A stretch of 64,000 nt of DNA from NCBI RefSeq assembly GCF_002742265.1, contig NZ_MDGL01000007.1, positions 62,001-126,000 of the forward strand, given 5' to 3'. The stretch's first letter is position 1. Each line of letters starts with the position of its first letter. A model generated the notes under the pieces. The model did not search any database and was not told the DNA's origin. It was given only the letters and a program-made list of their open reading frames with translations. The translations under genes were made by a program, and so were the position numbers. This stretch comes from Maribacter sp. 4G9 (lineage in GTDB: Bacteria > Bacteroidota > Bacteroidia > Flavobacteriales > Flavobacteriaceae). Shown here one piece after another: positions 9,029 through 17,108 of this stretch.

Positions 9029-9826
9029 TTAATCTTTCTTGGTACTCAGGATCAATACTGGAATGGGTACGGAAAATTCCGATTTTAAAATGGTGCTTTT
9101 TTCCCATAATTTCTTAAAAAAGCCACGCTTTCTTCTAAAAACACAGAGCAGATCTGGATGTTTGGACTGAAAATGCTCTAAAACTCCCAAGTATGTAGTG
9201 GCGTTTTCAGTTATGGTCAAATGGGAGCTAATATCCATCAGAGCAGTATTGATTTTGAGGTCGTCATCAGTATAGCCCGGTGTCTTTACCAATAACAAAT
9301 TGACTTTCGACCTATGCTTTTCAGAAATAGTGATCAAGGAATTCAAAATTCTCTTACGCTTTAGTATGCCAGACCTAAAAGCCACCAAAATACTTCCAAA
9401 AGGCTTGTATTTTGTGCCTTTTGGGACTACCAAAGTTGGAATATTGGTCTGTTTAATGATTTTTCCGGAAGTAGGTCCAAGATAAACCTCCTCCTGAATA
9501 TCGTTACTTCTAGGAGCCAGAATAATTAGATCTATGCCCAGTTCATTATCTATTTCCAAAAGCCCGTCTACCAAATCTCCTTTGAACGAGGCTATTTTTA
9601 TATCTATTTGTTTAGTATCTATCTGGGCAATGACCCCTTTCAGTCGCTCCTTACCGCTCTCCGCAACAATTTCAGATACATTTGCCAAGGTGCCGGCCTT
9701 TGACATCACATTAAACACTTCCATCACATAGACCTCCGCTCCAAAATCTGTGGCAAAGTCTACGGCATATTGTAAGGTTTCGCTGGCATCAGGAGATGTG
9801 CCTATGGGAACAAGGATATTCTTCAT
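9029..9826 (-). CDS. Universal stress protein, two UspA domains
   Basis: 265 residues made of two Usp domains in tandem (about 1-140 and 145-265), a common arrangement in Bacteroidota. The first begins MKNILVPIGTSPDASETL and ends with the ATP-binding-type GPTSGKIIKQTNIPTLVV; the second is more degenerate. Usp proteins are cytoplasmic and bind ATP or AMP under starvation or stress; the specific role is unknown. It is transcribed away from the GNAT gene at 9875, leaving a 48-base divergent promoter region. Confidence 0.9.
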   Translation of the reverse strand: MKNILVPIGTSPDASETLQYAVDFATDFGAEVYVMEVFNVMSKAGTLANVSEIVAESGKERLKGVIAQIDTKQIDIKIASFKGDLVDGLLEIDNELGIDLIILAPRSNDIQEEVYLGPTSGKIIKQTNIPTLVVPKGTKYKPFGSILVAFRSGILKRKRILNSLITISEKHRSKVNLLLVKTPGYTDDDLKINTALMDISSHLTITENATTYLGVLEHFQSKHPDLLCVFRRKRGFFKKLWEKSTILKSEFSVPIPVLILSTKKD

Positions 9827-9874
9827 GGTTGTTTTGTTGTTTATTCCTCTAAATTTACAATTTTAATATTTCGA

Positions 9875-10378
9875 ATGATGATTCAGAAAGCAAAGATATC
9901 TGAAATTCCCGATATTCTTTCCATGACAAAAGCCTGTAGACTGGACATGGAATCCAAAAATATTTTTCAATGGACAACGGAATATCCGTCCGAAGAAAAT
10001 TTCCTTACAGATATAGAAAGGAAGGAGTTATATGTATTAAAAAAGAAAGATGAAATCATTGGATGCATTGTCATTTCCAGCCTTATGGATGAGGAGTACC
10101 GGCACGTAGCCTGGCAGTCCCCAAATACCAAAAACCTGTACATACATAGATTGGCGGTTCATCCTGCTCAGCAACGAAAGGGATATGCCCAACAACTCAT
10201 GGATTTTGCAGAGGACTTTGCAAGACAACACAATTTTATATCGATCAGGTTGGATACCTTTAGTCAAAATAACAGGAACCAAAGGTTCTATGAGGCAAGA
10301 GGCTATAAAAAATTGGAGGATATTTACTTCCCAAAACAGAGTTCCCATCCCTTCCATTGTTATGAACTTGTAGTATAA
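9875..10378 (+). CDS. GNAT family N-acetyltransferase
   Basis: 167 residues with the GNAT fold: the acetyl-CoA-binding motif A is LAVHPAQQRKGYAQQLM (about 107-123, Q-x-x-G-Y/x-A pattern), followed by motif B NNRNQRFYEARGYKKL typical of this family. Substrate unknown. The frame has two consecutive ATGs (9875, 9878); either could be used. It precedes the MATE transporter by 6 bases and is probably co-transcribed, which hints at, but does not prove, a detoxification role. Confidence 0.85.
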   Translation: MMIQKAKISEIPDILSMTKACRLDMESKNIFQWTTEYPSEENFLTDIERKELYVLKKKDEIIGCIVISSLMDEEYRHVAWQSPNTKNLYIHRLAVHPAQQRKGYAQQLMDFAEDFARQHNFISIRLDTFSQNNRNQRFYEARGYKKLEDIYFPKQSSHPFHCYELVV

Positions 10379-10384
10379 ACCATT

Positions 10385-11719
10385 TTGAAATCTAACGTCT
10401 CCTTAAAACGAATCAATAGTTTGGCCATCCCTGCCACCGTTGCCGGGATTGCAGAACCTTTACTTTCCATAACCGACACGGCCATTGTGGGCAATATACC
10501 TGTAGACGGACTGGAATCACTCGCCGCGGCCGGAATCGTAGGATCCTTTTTATCCATGCTTATATGGGTGTTGGGGCAGACCAGAAGTGCCATTTCCGCC
10601 ATTATCTCCCAATATCTTGGGGCGGGAAGATTGGAAGAGGTAAAAACCTTGCCCGTTCAGGCTATTTTTTTAAATATCGCCTTGAGCGTTCTAATTTTAT
10701 TGTCCACTGTTTTTGTGATTCGTGAAATTTTTGAGCTTCTAAATGCATCGGGGAAAATCCTCGAATATTGTATCAGCTATTATTCCATACGGGTTTGGGG
10801 CTTTCCCCTTACCCTGTTCGTATTTGCGGTAATGGGTATCTTTAGGGGCCTTCAGAACACCTATTGGCCCATGGTCATTGCCATTACAGGGGCGGTACTC
10901 AATGTAATCCTGGACTTTTTGTTGGTCTACGGGGTTGAAGGAATCCTTGACCCTATGTATTTGGACGGAGCGGCATGGGCGAGCCTTATCGCACAATCCG
11001 TTATGGCCATAATGGCCCTTTGGCTTCTTTGGAAAAAGACCGAAATAAGTCTGGTGCTGAAATTTCCAATACATCCGGAACTGGGGCGTTTGGTGGTTAT
11101 GAGCCTCAATCTTTTTGTACGTGCCTTGGCATTGAACACCGCCCTTATTTTGGCGGTACGGGAGGCGACCGCTTTAGGCGATAAATTCATCGGTGCACAT
11201 ACGATTGCCATCAATCTTTGGCTTTTTTCGGCATTTTTTATCGATGGATATGGTGCCGCCGGTAACATTATGGGTGGCAGGCTTTTGGGAGAAAAGAACT
11301 ATGCCGACTTATGGCTTTTGGCAAAGAAAATTGTGAAATATGGAATCTATGTAAGCTTGGTCCTTATGGCAGTATCCTTCTTGTTCTATAAACCTATAGG
11401 CCGACTCTTCTCCAACGAGGAGCTGGTTTTGAACGCTTTCTATGGGGTATTTTACATCATCATAGTAGGATTGCCGATAAATACAATCGCCTTTGTTCTT
11501 GATGGCGTGTTCAAGGGGTTGGGCGAAATGAAATACCTGCGAAATACCTTGCTCATTGCCACTTTTTTGGGATTTGTGCCGATGTTGTTCCTGGGAAGGT
11601 TTCTAAATTGGGGCCTTGCGGGCATTTGGATAGCATTTACGGTTTGGATGTTGATCCGGGGAGGGGCCTTGGCCCTTAAATTCCGAAGAAAGTTTCGACC
11701 CCTATTACAAAACCATTAA
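10385..11719 (+). CDS. MATE family efflux transporter (DinF-like)
   Basis: 444 residues, about 12 membrane segments in two six-helix halves, matching MATE cation/drug antiporters. The N-terminus IPATVAGIAEPLLSITDTAIVG carries the conserved P and D of TM1, and the second half starts with a corresponding RALALNTALILAVREA block. It extrudes cationic compounds in exchange for Na+ or H+ at the inner membrane. The start is TTG at 10385: there is no ATG before the conserved TM1, and the spacing to the GNAT stop is 6 bases. Flavobacterial homologues of this subfamily are DinF-like. Confidence 0.9.
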   Translation: MKSNVSLKRINSLAIPATVAGIAEPLLSITDTAIVGNIPVDGLESLAAAGIVGSFLSMLIWVLGQTRSAISAIISQYLGAGRLEEVKTLPVQAIFLNIALSVLILLSTVFVIREIFELLNASGKILEYCISYYSIRVWGFPLTLFVFAVMGIFRGLQNTYWPMVIAITGAVLNVILDFLLVYGVEGILDPMYLDGAAWASLIAQSVMAIMALWLLWKKTEISLVLKFPIHPELGRLVVMSLNLFVRALALNTALILAVREATALGDKFIGAHTIAINLWLFSAFFIDGYGAAGNIMGGRLLGEKNYADLWLLAKKIVKYGIYVSLVLMAVSFLFYKPIGRLFSNEELVLNAFYGVFYIIIVGLPINTIAFVLDGVFKGLGEMKYLRNTLLIATFLGFVPMLFLGRFLNWGLAGIWIAFTVWMLIRGGALALKFRRKFRPLLQNH

Positions 11720-11740
11720 TTTTGACATAAACAGTATATC

Positions 11741-12505
11741 ATGGGAACCGTTAGGCAAAATGGAAGTTTATATACCAGTATCAACGGCAAGGTGGCTACC
11801 ATTGAGTTTGGACATCCGGCAAGTAACTCTTTTGTAGCCGAATTGTTGGATAGGCTTGCCAAGGAGTTCAGTAAACTTTCTGGGGACAAGAATATCCATG
11901 TAATCATCTTAAGATCCGAAGGGGAAAAGGCCTTTTGTGCCGGGGCTTCCTTTGATGAACTAATGGCCGTTTCCAACTTGGAGGAAGGGAAGGAGTTCTT
12001 TAGCGGATTTGCCCATGTAATCAATGCCATGCGAACCTGTAAAAAAGTAATCGTTGGTAGGGTACAGGGCAAAACCGTGGGCGGGGGCGTTGGGCTGGCG
12101 GCGGCTTGTGATTATGTCTTCGCACATGAGAATGCCTCTATAAAACTTTCTGAATTGAGTATAGGAATTGCGCCTTTGGTCATAGAACCTGCCGTGGAAC
12201 GAAAAATTGGTGCAGGAGCATTGACGGAATTATCATTAGCTCCAACCGAATGGAAAAACGCATATTGGGCACAGGACAAAGGACTGTTTGCAAAAGTTTT
12301 CGATTCATTTCCCGAAATGGACAAGGAACTCGACTTTTTTACCCAAAAATTGGCTTCTTACAACCCAGATGGGCTAATGGAATGGAAAAAGGTCTTGTGG
12401 AAAGGGACCGATCACTGGGGCCGGTTATTGATTGATCGTGCTGCCATTACCGGTAGTTTGGTGCTTTCTAATTTTACTCGAAACGCACTTTCAAAATTCA
12501 AATAA
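11741..12505 (+). CDS. Enoyl-CoA hydratase/isomerase family protein
   Basis: 254 residues of the crotonase fold. The oxyanion-hole blocks are present: SEGEKAFCAGASFDEL (about 66-81) and GRVQGKTVGGGVGLAAACDYVFA (two parts, about 107-129). The acid residues used by true enoyl-CoA hydratases (two Glu around 115 and 140 in the rat enzyme) are only partly kept: the second region reads LSELSIGIAPLVI, retaining E but lacking the usual GxxP layout. The reaction, for example methylglutaconyl-CoA hydratase-like or isomerase, is therefore open. It starts 21 bases after the MATE gene. Confidence 0.85.
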   Translation: MGTVRQNGSLYTSINGKVATIEFGHPASNSFVAELLDRLAKEFSKLSGDKNIHVIILRSEGEKAFCAGASFDELMAVSNLEEGKEFFSGFAHVINAMRTCKKVIVGRVQGKTVGGGVGLAAACDYVFAHENASIKLSELSIGIAPLVIEPAVERKIGAGALTELSLAPTEWKNAYWAQDKGLFAKVFDSFPEMDKELDFFTQKLASYNPDGLMEWKKVLWKGTDHWGRLLIDRAAITGSLVLSNFTRNALSKFK

Positions 12506-12556
12506 TAAGCAATATGTTAAAGTATACTCCGTTGTTGTCCTTAACAATTTAACTTC

Positions 12557-12670
12557 ATGGAAATTCTACAGTTTTTAAACGGGGACCTTATCTTTCCCAC
12601 TCTTGCCCTCTTTGTCGTAGTTGTATATTTTGTGAACAGAATACGGACAAGGCGCAGGTTCAAACGATAG
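12557..12670 (+). CDS. Small single-span membrane protein, 37 residues
   Basis: An ATG frame of 37 codons beginning 51 bases after the enoyl-CoA hydratase stop. It reads as a short acidic/polar head (MEILQFLNGD), one membrane helix (LIFPTLALFVVVVYFV) and a strongly basic tail (NRIRTRRRFKR). This positive-inside layout is what real small membrane proteins look like, and random frames rarely give it. There is no recognisable family and no strong ribosome-binding site, so it is a candidate only. Confidence 0.45.
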   Translation: MEILQFLNGDLIFPTLALFVVVVYFVNRIRTRRRFKR

Positions 12671-12765
12671 CCCTGGCTAATCCTCAATTCCAGTATTCCT
12701 GGAAAAATTCCCAATCAACCAGGAACAGGCCCGCGGTTTTTCATCAAAAACAGCACATAACCAAT

Positions 12766-12803
12766 TTTGAACTTGTATTGGAACTTGAATTTGAAACTTG
12801 AGC
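12766..12803. repeat. Degenerate CTTGAA-type repeat
   Basis: TTGAACTTG, GGAACTTGAA, TTGAAACTTGAG: imperfect tandem units of (T)TGAAC/CTTGAA that abut the stop codon of the following minus-strand gene. The same units occur at 18800-18832, 19209-19246 and 60078-60121. Confidence 0.7.
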
Positions 12804-13451
12804 TTACGAACGTGTCTTCAGCCAGCCCGTTATGCTTAACCTTTGTCTGGTGGCCGGCTTAACTTCGTGTTCTATTTTTTGGCTCTCGAATATGACCGTC
12901 CTTCCCGGCATGGGATAAATGGATTTGGCATATTCCTTTCCGTTTTCATCCTGTAGGTACAGTACCAGCTCCCCTCCATGTTCGGGCAACCAGTCATCCT
13001 CGTTTAGATAACAAACCACGGAAAGCCTTCGGCAGTCGTCATTTTGAAAGGTATCCAAATGTCTTTTGTAAAACTTGCCTTCCGGATAGACCGCATAATG
13101 AAATTCCTTTTTTAGGATTCCCAGGAAACAGGTTTTGTTCAAATACGTTGAAAGCTCGTTGATCCTATTAAAAAATCCGGATTGGACGGTGTTAAGTTTG
13201 GCTTCGTCCATCCAAAGAATAAAATCGCCCCGTATTTCCGTTTTAATGACCTCATTGATTCGGTTACCAATAGCGGCCTTTTTAAAATGGTCCTCTTCGT
13301 ATTTATGGAGAAGATCTGTCCTTAAATCTAAAATGGTCTCTTGGGGAAAGAAATTATCCAGAATACTATAGCCATCCTTTAAGATATCTTCGATCAACTG
13401 CTCGAAAAGCGGATTCTCCTCAAAATCAAGTTGTTCCACCAAGCTGGCCAT
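12804..13451 (-). CDS. 2-oxoglutarate/Fe(II)-dependent oxygenase (prolyl 4-hydroxylase-like)
   Basis: 215 residues with a double-stranded beta-helix core of the P4Hc type. The iron ligands are H131 and D133 (KRHLDTF) and H195 (KIEHEV); R202 or R204 (ATRQRLSITGW) would bind 2-oxoglutarate. The segment EHGGELVLYL is typical of prolyl-hydroxylase-like bacterial members. In bacteria close relatives hydroxylate ribosomal or translation proteins, but the substrate here is inferred only from family. It stands alone on the minus strand. Confidence 0.87.
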   Translation of the reverse strand: MASLVEQLDFEENPLFEQLIEDILKDGYSILDNFFPQETILDLRTDLLHKYEEDHFKKAAIGNRINEVIKTEIRGDFILWMDEAKLNTVQSGFFNRINELSTYLNKTCFLGILKKEFHYAVYPEGKFYKRHLDTFQNDDCRRLSVVCYLNEDDWLPEHGGELVLYLQDENGKEYAKSIYPMPGRTVIFESQKIEHEVKPATRQRLSITGWLKTRS

Positions 13452-13554
13452 TTCAAAATTTTTTAAAAGCCGACAAATGTAGTTCTAAAAGCGATCGGTT
13501 TTACAAATTGATTAATTGCTATTTTCAAAATAGTATCGAAAAATATTTTATATT

Positions 13555-13576
13555 AAATATATATGATATATATTTG
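13555..13576 (+). promoter_or_regulatory. Palindromic operator over the toxin-antitoxin promoter
   Basis: AAATATATAT (13555-13564), G, ATATATATTT (13566-13575) is a perfect 10-bp inverted repeat with a 1-base centre. TATATTTG at 13569-13576 fits the Bacteroidota -7 element TAnnTTTG, so the palindrome overlaps the promoter 27 bases before the antitoxin ATG. This is what autorepression by an RHH antitoxin would need. No good -33 TTTG is seen. Confidence 0.6.
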
Positions 13577-13602
13577 AATAACCCGATTAACGCCACCACA
13601 TT

Positions 13603-13863
13603 ATGAGTAGTATTAAGAAACTTATTGAAGTTGATAAGTCTCTTGTTACAAAATTGAAGATTTTATCAGCTTTTGAAAACCTTAGTGTTAAAGCTCTTAT
13701 GGAAAAAGCCATAAAAGAGTTTGTCTCAAAAAAGGAACTTGAAAGAATTGATAATCTTTCAGAAGAAGAAAAGGAGGATTTAGGTCTTTTATTCTTGATG
13801 CAACAAGCAGACAATGAAGATTTCGCCACAGAAGAGGCATTTTTTAAAGCTCTTGATGAATGA
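13603..13863 (+). CDS. Antitoxin, ribbon-helix-helix-like
   Basis: 86 residues. The N-terminal half (KKLIEVDKSLVTKLKILSAF, then NLSVKALMEKAIKEFVSKK) looks like a beta-strand followed by two helices, as in ribbon-helix-helix DNA-binding antitoxins. The acidic C-terminal tail (EEEKEDLG...DEDFATEE-like) is the usual toxin-neutralising part. Its last codons overlap the toxin start by 4 bases (ATGA), so the pair is translationally coupled. An AT-rich palindrome overlaps its promoter. Base composition is clearly AT-richer than the flanking genes, which suggests horizontal acquisition. The exact subfamily is not recognised. Confidence 0.78.
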   Translation: MSSIKKLIEVDKSLVTKLKILSAFENLSVKALMEKAIKEFVSKKELERIDNLSEEEKEDLGLLFLMQQADNEDFATEEAFFKALDE

Positions 13864-14126
13864 GAATTAAATATTTAAAGTCCGCAGAGAAAGATGTCAG
13901 AAAAATTAACTCAAAGAAAGTTCGTGCCTCAATAAAAAAAATTCTACTTCTAATTAAAGAAGTAGAATCATTAAAAGAAATACCGAGCCTAAAGAAAATT
14001 TCAGGACATCCAAGTGCCTTTCGAATAAGGGTTGGAGATTATAGAATTGGACTTTATTACTTGGAAGAAACCATTATTATAGCCAGAATCGTAAAGAGAA
14101 ACGATATTTATAAAGTGTTTCCATAA
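13860..14126 (+). CDS. RelE/ParE-family toxin
   Basis: 88 residues, the usual size of RelE/ParE toxins. The conserved core is FRIRVGDYRIGLYY (about 59-72) followed by ARIVKRNDIYKVFP at the C-terminus, which resembles the RxGxYR and HR-x-x-IY motifs of RelE-like mRNA interferases. The usual His before R-x-D-I-Y is replaced by Lys (VKRNDIY), so it is uncertain whether it is a ribosome-dependent RNase or a ParE-like gyrase poison. The ATG overlaps the antitoxin stop by 4 bases. Confidence 0.85.
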   Translation: MRIKYLKSAEKDVRKINSKKVRASIKKILLLIKEVESLKEIPSLKKISGHPSAFRIRVGDYRIGLYYLEETIIIARIVKRNDIYKVFP

Positions 14127-14150
14127 ACAAAAATCCTTGTTTTGATTCGT

Positions 14151-14158
14151 TACTTTTG
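14151..14158 (+). promoter_or_regulatory. Candidate -7 element for queD
   Basis: TACTTTTG matches TAnnTTTG exactly and lies 18 bases before the queD ATG; the -33 position at the expected spacing is not TTG, so support is moderate. Confidence 0.4.
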
Positions 14159-14176
14159 TAATCAAGTTATTGAAAA

Positions 14177-14626
14177 ATGTCTGCAATAAGGATTACCAAA
14201 CAGTTCAATTTTGAGACCGGTCACGCGCTGTATGGCTACGATGGCAAATGCCGAAATGTGCACGGTCATAGTTACAAACTTTCCGTGACGGTCATAGGAA
14301 AACCCATTACGGATACCTCCCATGTAAAATTGGGCATGGTGATTGATTTTGGTGATCTTAAAAAAATCGTGAAAGAGGAAATAGTGGATAAGTTTGACCA
14401 CGCCACGGTTTTCAACAAAAACACGCCGCATGTAGATCTGGCCAATGAGCTTACGGAAAGGGGGCATAACGTGATTTTAGCCGATTATCAGCCTACCAGT
14501 GAAAATATGGTCATGGACTTTGCAAAAAAAATTAAGGCCAGACTTCCCAAAAACATCGAACTATTCTCCCTGAAGCTTCAGGAAACGGAGACCTCCTTTG
14601 CGGAATGGTACGCCAGTGACAATTAA
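14177..14626 (+). CDS. queD: 6-carboxytetrahydropterin synthase / 6-pyruvoyl-tetrahydropterin synthase family
   Basis: 149 residues of the T-fold QueD/PTPS family. Zinc ligands are H16 (ETGHALYG), H29 and H31 (NVHGHSY); the catalytic cysteine is C25 (GKCRNVHG). The later motifs DFGDLKK, DHATVFN, PTSENMV and the Glu in LQETETSFAEW are also present. In bacteria the enzyme makes 6-carboxytetrahydropterin from dihydroneopterin triphosphate in queuosine synthesis. It is longer than E. coli QueD (120 residues). The next gene, lpxH, follows after 29 bases and is probably in the same transcript. Confidence 0.9.
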   Translation: MSAIRITKQFNFETGHALYGYDGKCRNVHGHSYKLSVTVIGKPITDTSHVKLGMVIDFGDLKKIVKEEIVDKFDHATVFNKNTPHVDLANELTERGHNVILADYQPTSENMVMDFAKKIKARLPKNIELFSLKLQETETSFAEWYASDN

Positions 14627-14655
14627 GGGGCAAACATTTCCTATCTTTATCTGCG

Positions 14656-15417
14656 ATGACCAGTATACATCTACCCAAAGGCAAAAAAGTTTACTTCGCA
14701 AGCGATAATCATTTGGGTGCCCCCAATACCGAAACGAGCTTTCCAAGGGAGCAAAGATTCGTGAAATGGCTGGATGGGATTAAAACCGATGCCGGTGCCA
14801 TTTTTTTGCTTGGCGACCTATTCGATTTTTGGTTCGAGTATAAAACGGTAGTACCAAGAGGTTTTACAAGAACTTTGGGGAAACTGGCAGAACTTTCGGA
14901 CTCCGGGATTCCCATCTACTATTTTGTGGGAAACCATGATCTTTGGATGAATGGTTACTTTGAGGAAGAACTCAATATACCCGTGTATCATAAACCCAAA
15001 CAATACCTCATCAACGATGTGTCTTTTTTTATTGGTCATGGGGATGGTTTGGGGCCCCATGATAAAGGGTACAAGCGTATGAAAAAGGTTTTTACAAACC
15101 CTATCGCCAAATGGTTTTTTAGATGGTTGCATCCCGATTTGGGTGTGAAGGTCGCCCAATACTTTTCCGTAAAGAATAAATTGATATCGGGTGATGATGA
15201 TGCCAAATTCTTAGGGGAGGACAAGGAATGGTTGGTACAGTATGCCAAACGTAAACTGGAAACCCAACATTACGACCATTTTATTTTTGGACATCGGCAT
15301 TTACCTTTGGAAATTAAGTTGAACGAAACTTCAAAATATACCAATATTGGGGATTGGATCAATTATTTTACATATGCGGTTTTTGATGGACATGAATTGG
15401 AACTTAAGAAATTCTAG
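14656..15417 (+). CDS. lpxH: UDP-2,3-diacylglucosamine diphosphatase
   Basis: 253 residues of the calcineurin-like metallophosphoesterase fold. Metal-binding motifs: SDNHLG (about 16-21), GDLFDFW (about 55-61), GNHDLW (about 95-100), GHGDGLGPHDKGYKRMKK (about 127-144) and FGHRHLP (about 212-218). LpxH removes UMP from UDP-2,3-diacylglucosamine to give lipid X in lipid A synthesis at the inner membrane. The GDG-LGPHD segment is characteristic of the Bacteroidota LpxH form rather than LpxI/LpxG. Confidence 0.92.
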   Translation: MTSIHLPKGKKVYFASDNHLGAPNTETSFPREQRFVKWLDGIKTDAGAIFLLGDLFDFWFEYKTVVPRGFTRTLGKLAELSDSGIPIYYFVGNHDLWMNGYFEEELNIPVYHKPKQYLINDVSFFIGHGDGLGPHDKGYKRMKKVFTNPIAKWFFRWLHPDLGVKVAQYFSVKNKLISGDDDAKFLGEDKEWLVQYAKRKLETQHYDHFIFGHRHLPLEIKLNETSKYTNIGDWINYFTYAVFDGHELELKKF

Positions 15418-15440
15418 TAACCATTTTCTATCTTGGCCCA

Positions 15441-16709
15441 TCAATCATTTTCATGCTCCTCTACATCTTTTGAAAGATCCAGTTTTCTAAAGGATGGCCA
15501 TGCGAAAGCGGTAATTCCCACGGTCAATAAGGTCATACTACCACCAAAAATTACAGCAGTGACCGTTCCCATGAGCTTGGCGGTAACTCCGCTTTCAAAA
15601 GCTCCAAGTTCGTTGGAAGAGCCTACGAACATAGAGTTTACGGAGGCTACCCTGCCACGCATATTATCAGGTGTTTTTAATTGTAATATCGTTTGGCGGA
15701 TAATCATCGAAATTCCATCTACGGCGCCACTCACAAAAAGGGCAATCACGGAAAGCCAAAAATAGGTAGACATTCCAAAAACAATAATACATATTCCAAA
15801 ACCGAAGACTGCCCACAACAATTTCTTACCGGCATTTTTATGCAGGGGAAACCTGGTGGACCCCAACATAGTAATCGAAGCTCCCACAGCGGGTGCGGCC
15901 CTAAGAATACCAAATCCCTCCGATCCCACATTTAGAATATCTTGGGCAAAAATAGGCAACAGGGCCACCGCACCTCCAAAGAGTACCGCAATCATATCCA
16001 AGGTCAAGGCGCCCAAAATTGCCTTGGTATTGAATACAAACTTTAAACCCTCCTTTAGACTTTGAAATACAGGCTCTCCAATCTTCGGGTTCATGATCGG
16101 TTTTCTGGAAATTTGCAACAAGGTTATCAAAGCCAGCACGGAAAAACCGAAAATGACGCACATAGACCAATGCACCCCTATAAAACTAATGGAAAAACCA
16201 GCCAATGCGGGTCCTAAAACGGATGCCAATTGCCATGTAGAACTACTCCATGTGGCCGCATTTGGATAGATTTTCTTGGGCACGATAAGCGCGATAAGTG
16301 AGAAAATCGTAGGGCCCAAAAAAGCCCGCACCAAACCGCCCATAAAAACAAGGGCATAGATTCCATACAAAATGGTCTTGGTTTCCCACGTTTCTTCCAA
16401 ACCGGGCCAACTCAATACGAATAATCCAAAACTGATTACCGAAAAGCCCAAAATACACTTCACCAAAAGGTTCCGTTTTTCTTTCTGATCTACGATATGC
16501 CCGGCAAACAATGCCATTCCCACAGCGGGAATTACCTCCATTAAACCAATAATGCCCAAGGACAACGGGTCTTTGGTCAAGGAATAGACTTGCCATTCGA
16601 TAACGATGAATTGCATGGACCATGCAAAAACCATGGCAAAACGCACTAGTAAGAAAATATTGAATTCCTTAAACCGTAAGGCTGCGTAAGGGTCAATGTT
16701 TTTGTTCAT
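15441..16709 (-). CDS. MFS transporter, EntS-like
   Basis: 422 residues, about 12 membrane segments. The sequence resembles the MFS_3/EntS exporter group (start FRFFLLVRFA-like: FKEFNIFLLVRFAMVFAWSMQFI; loop GHIVDQKEKRN after TM2). Members export siderophores or other small molecules; the substrate here is unknown. It is the last gene of a minus-strand run recJ - VOC protein - MFS with 3 bases between its start and the VOC stop. Confidence 0.87.
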   Translation of the reverse strand: MNKNIDPYAALRFKEFNIFLLVRFAMVFAWSMQFIVIEWQVYSLTKDPLSLGIIGLMEVIPAVGMALFAGHIVDQKEKRNLLVKCILGFSVISFGLFVLSWPGLEETWETKTILYGIYALVFMGGLVRAFLGPTIFSLIALIVPKKIYPNAATWSSSTWQLASVLGPALAGFSISFIGVHWSMCVIFGFSVLALITLLQISRKPIMNPKIGEPVFQSLKEGLKFVFNTKAILGALTLDMIAVLFGGAVALLPIFAQDILNVGSEGFGILRAAPAVGASITMLGSTRFPLHKNAGKKLLWAVFGFGICIIVFGMSTYFWLSVIALFVSGAVDGISMIIRQTILQLKTPDNMRGRVASVNSMFVGSSNELGAFESGVTAKLMGTVTAVIFGGSMTLLTVGITAFAWPSFRKLDLSKDVEEHEND

Positions 16710-16712
16710 ACC

Positions 16713-17108
16713 CTAAACCGTAATTTCTATTTTATTTCCTTCTGGGTCCACTACCAAACTTTCGTAATATCCATCCCCGGTAGTTCGTGGCTCTCCAAGC
16801 ACCTGTATTCCAGTTTGTTTCAAATGTTCGGTAAGGCTATCCACTTTTTCCTTGGAACCAACGGAAATCGCAAAGTGTATCAACCCTAAGGATTCCTCTG
16901 TCACATCGTGTTTCAATATTTTCTCAGATACATCAGGTCGATGCATTAACTCCAATCTTGGACCGCCATGAAAACTCAAAAAATAGGATGAAAAGCCCTT
17001 TCTTTCATTGACATATTTGCTCCCAGAAGTAGCACCGAAAAAATCCTCATAAAAATTTCGCATACGCTCAAGATCCATTACCCAAATGGCCAAATGTTCT
17101 ATCCTCAT
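16713..17108 (-). CDS. VOC family protein (glyoxalase/bleomycin-resistance fold)
   Basis: 131 residues with one complete glyoxalase-type module pair. Metal-ligand candidates are H5 (RIEHLAIWV), E in RLELMHR (about 58), H in GLIHFAISV (about 77) and E in NKIEITV at the C-terminus. The layout matches lactoylglutathione lyase-like single-chain bacterial members such as the YaeR-type. Its ATG overlaps the recJ stop by 4 bases (ATGA), so it is translationally coupled to recJ. Substrate unknown. Confidence 0.87.
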   Translation of the reverse strand: MRIEHLAIWVMDLERMRNFYEDFFGATSGSKYVNERKGFSSYFLSFHGGPRLELMHRPDVSEKILKHDVTEESLGLIHFAISVGSKEKVDSLTEHLKQTGIQVLGEPRTTGDGYYESLVVDPEGNKIEITV

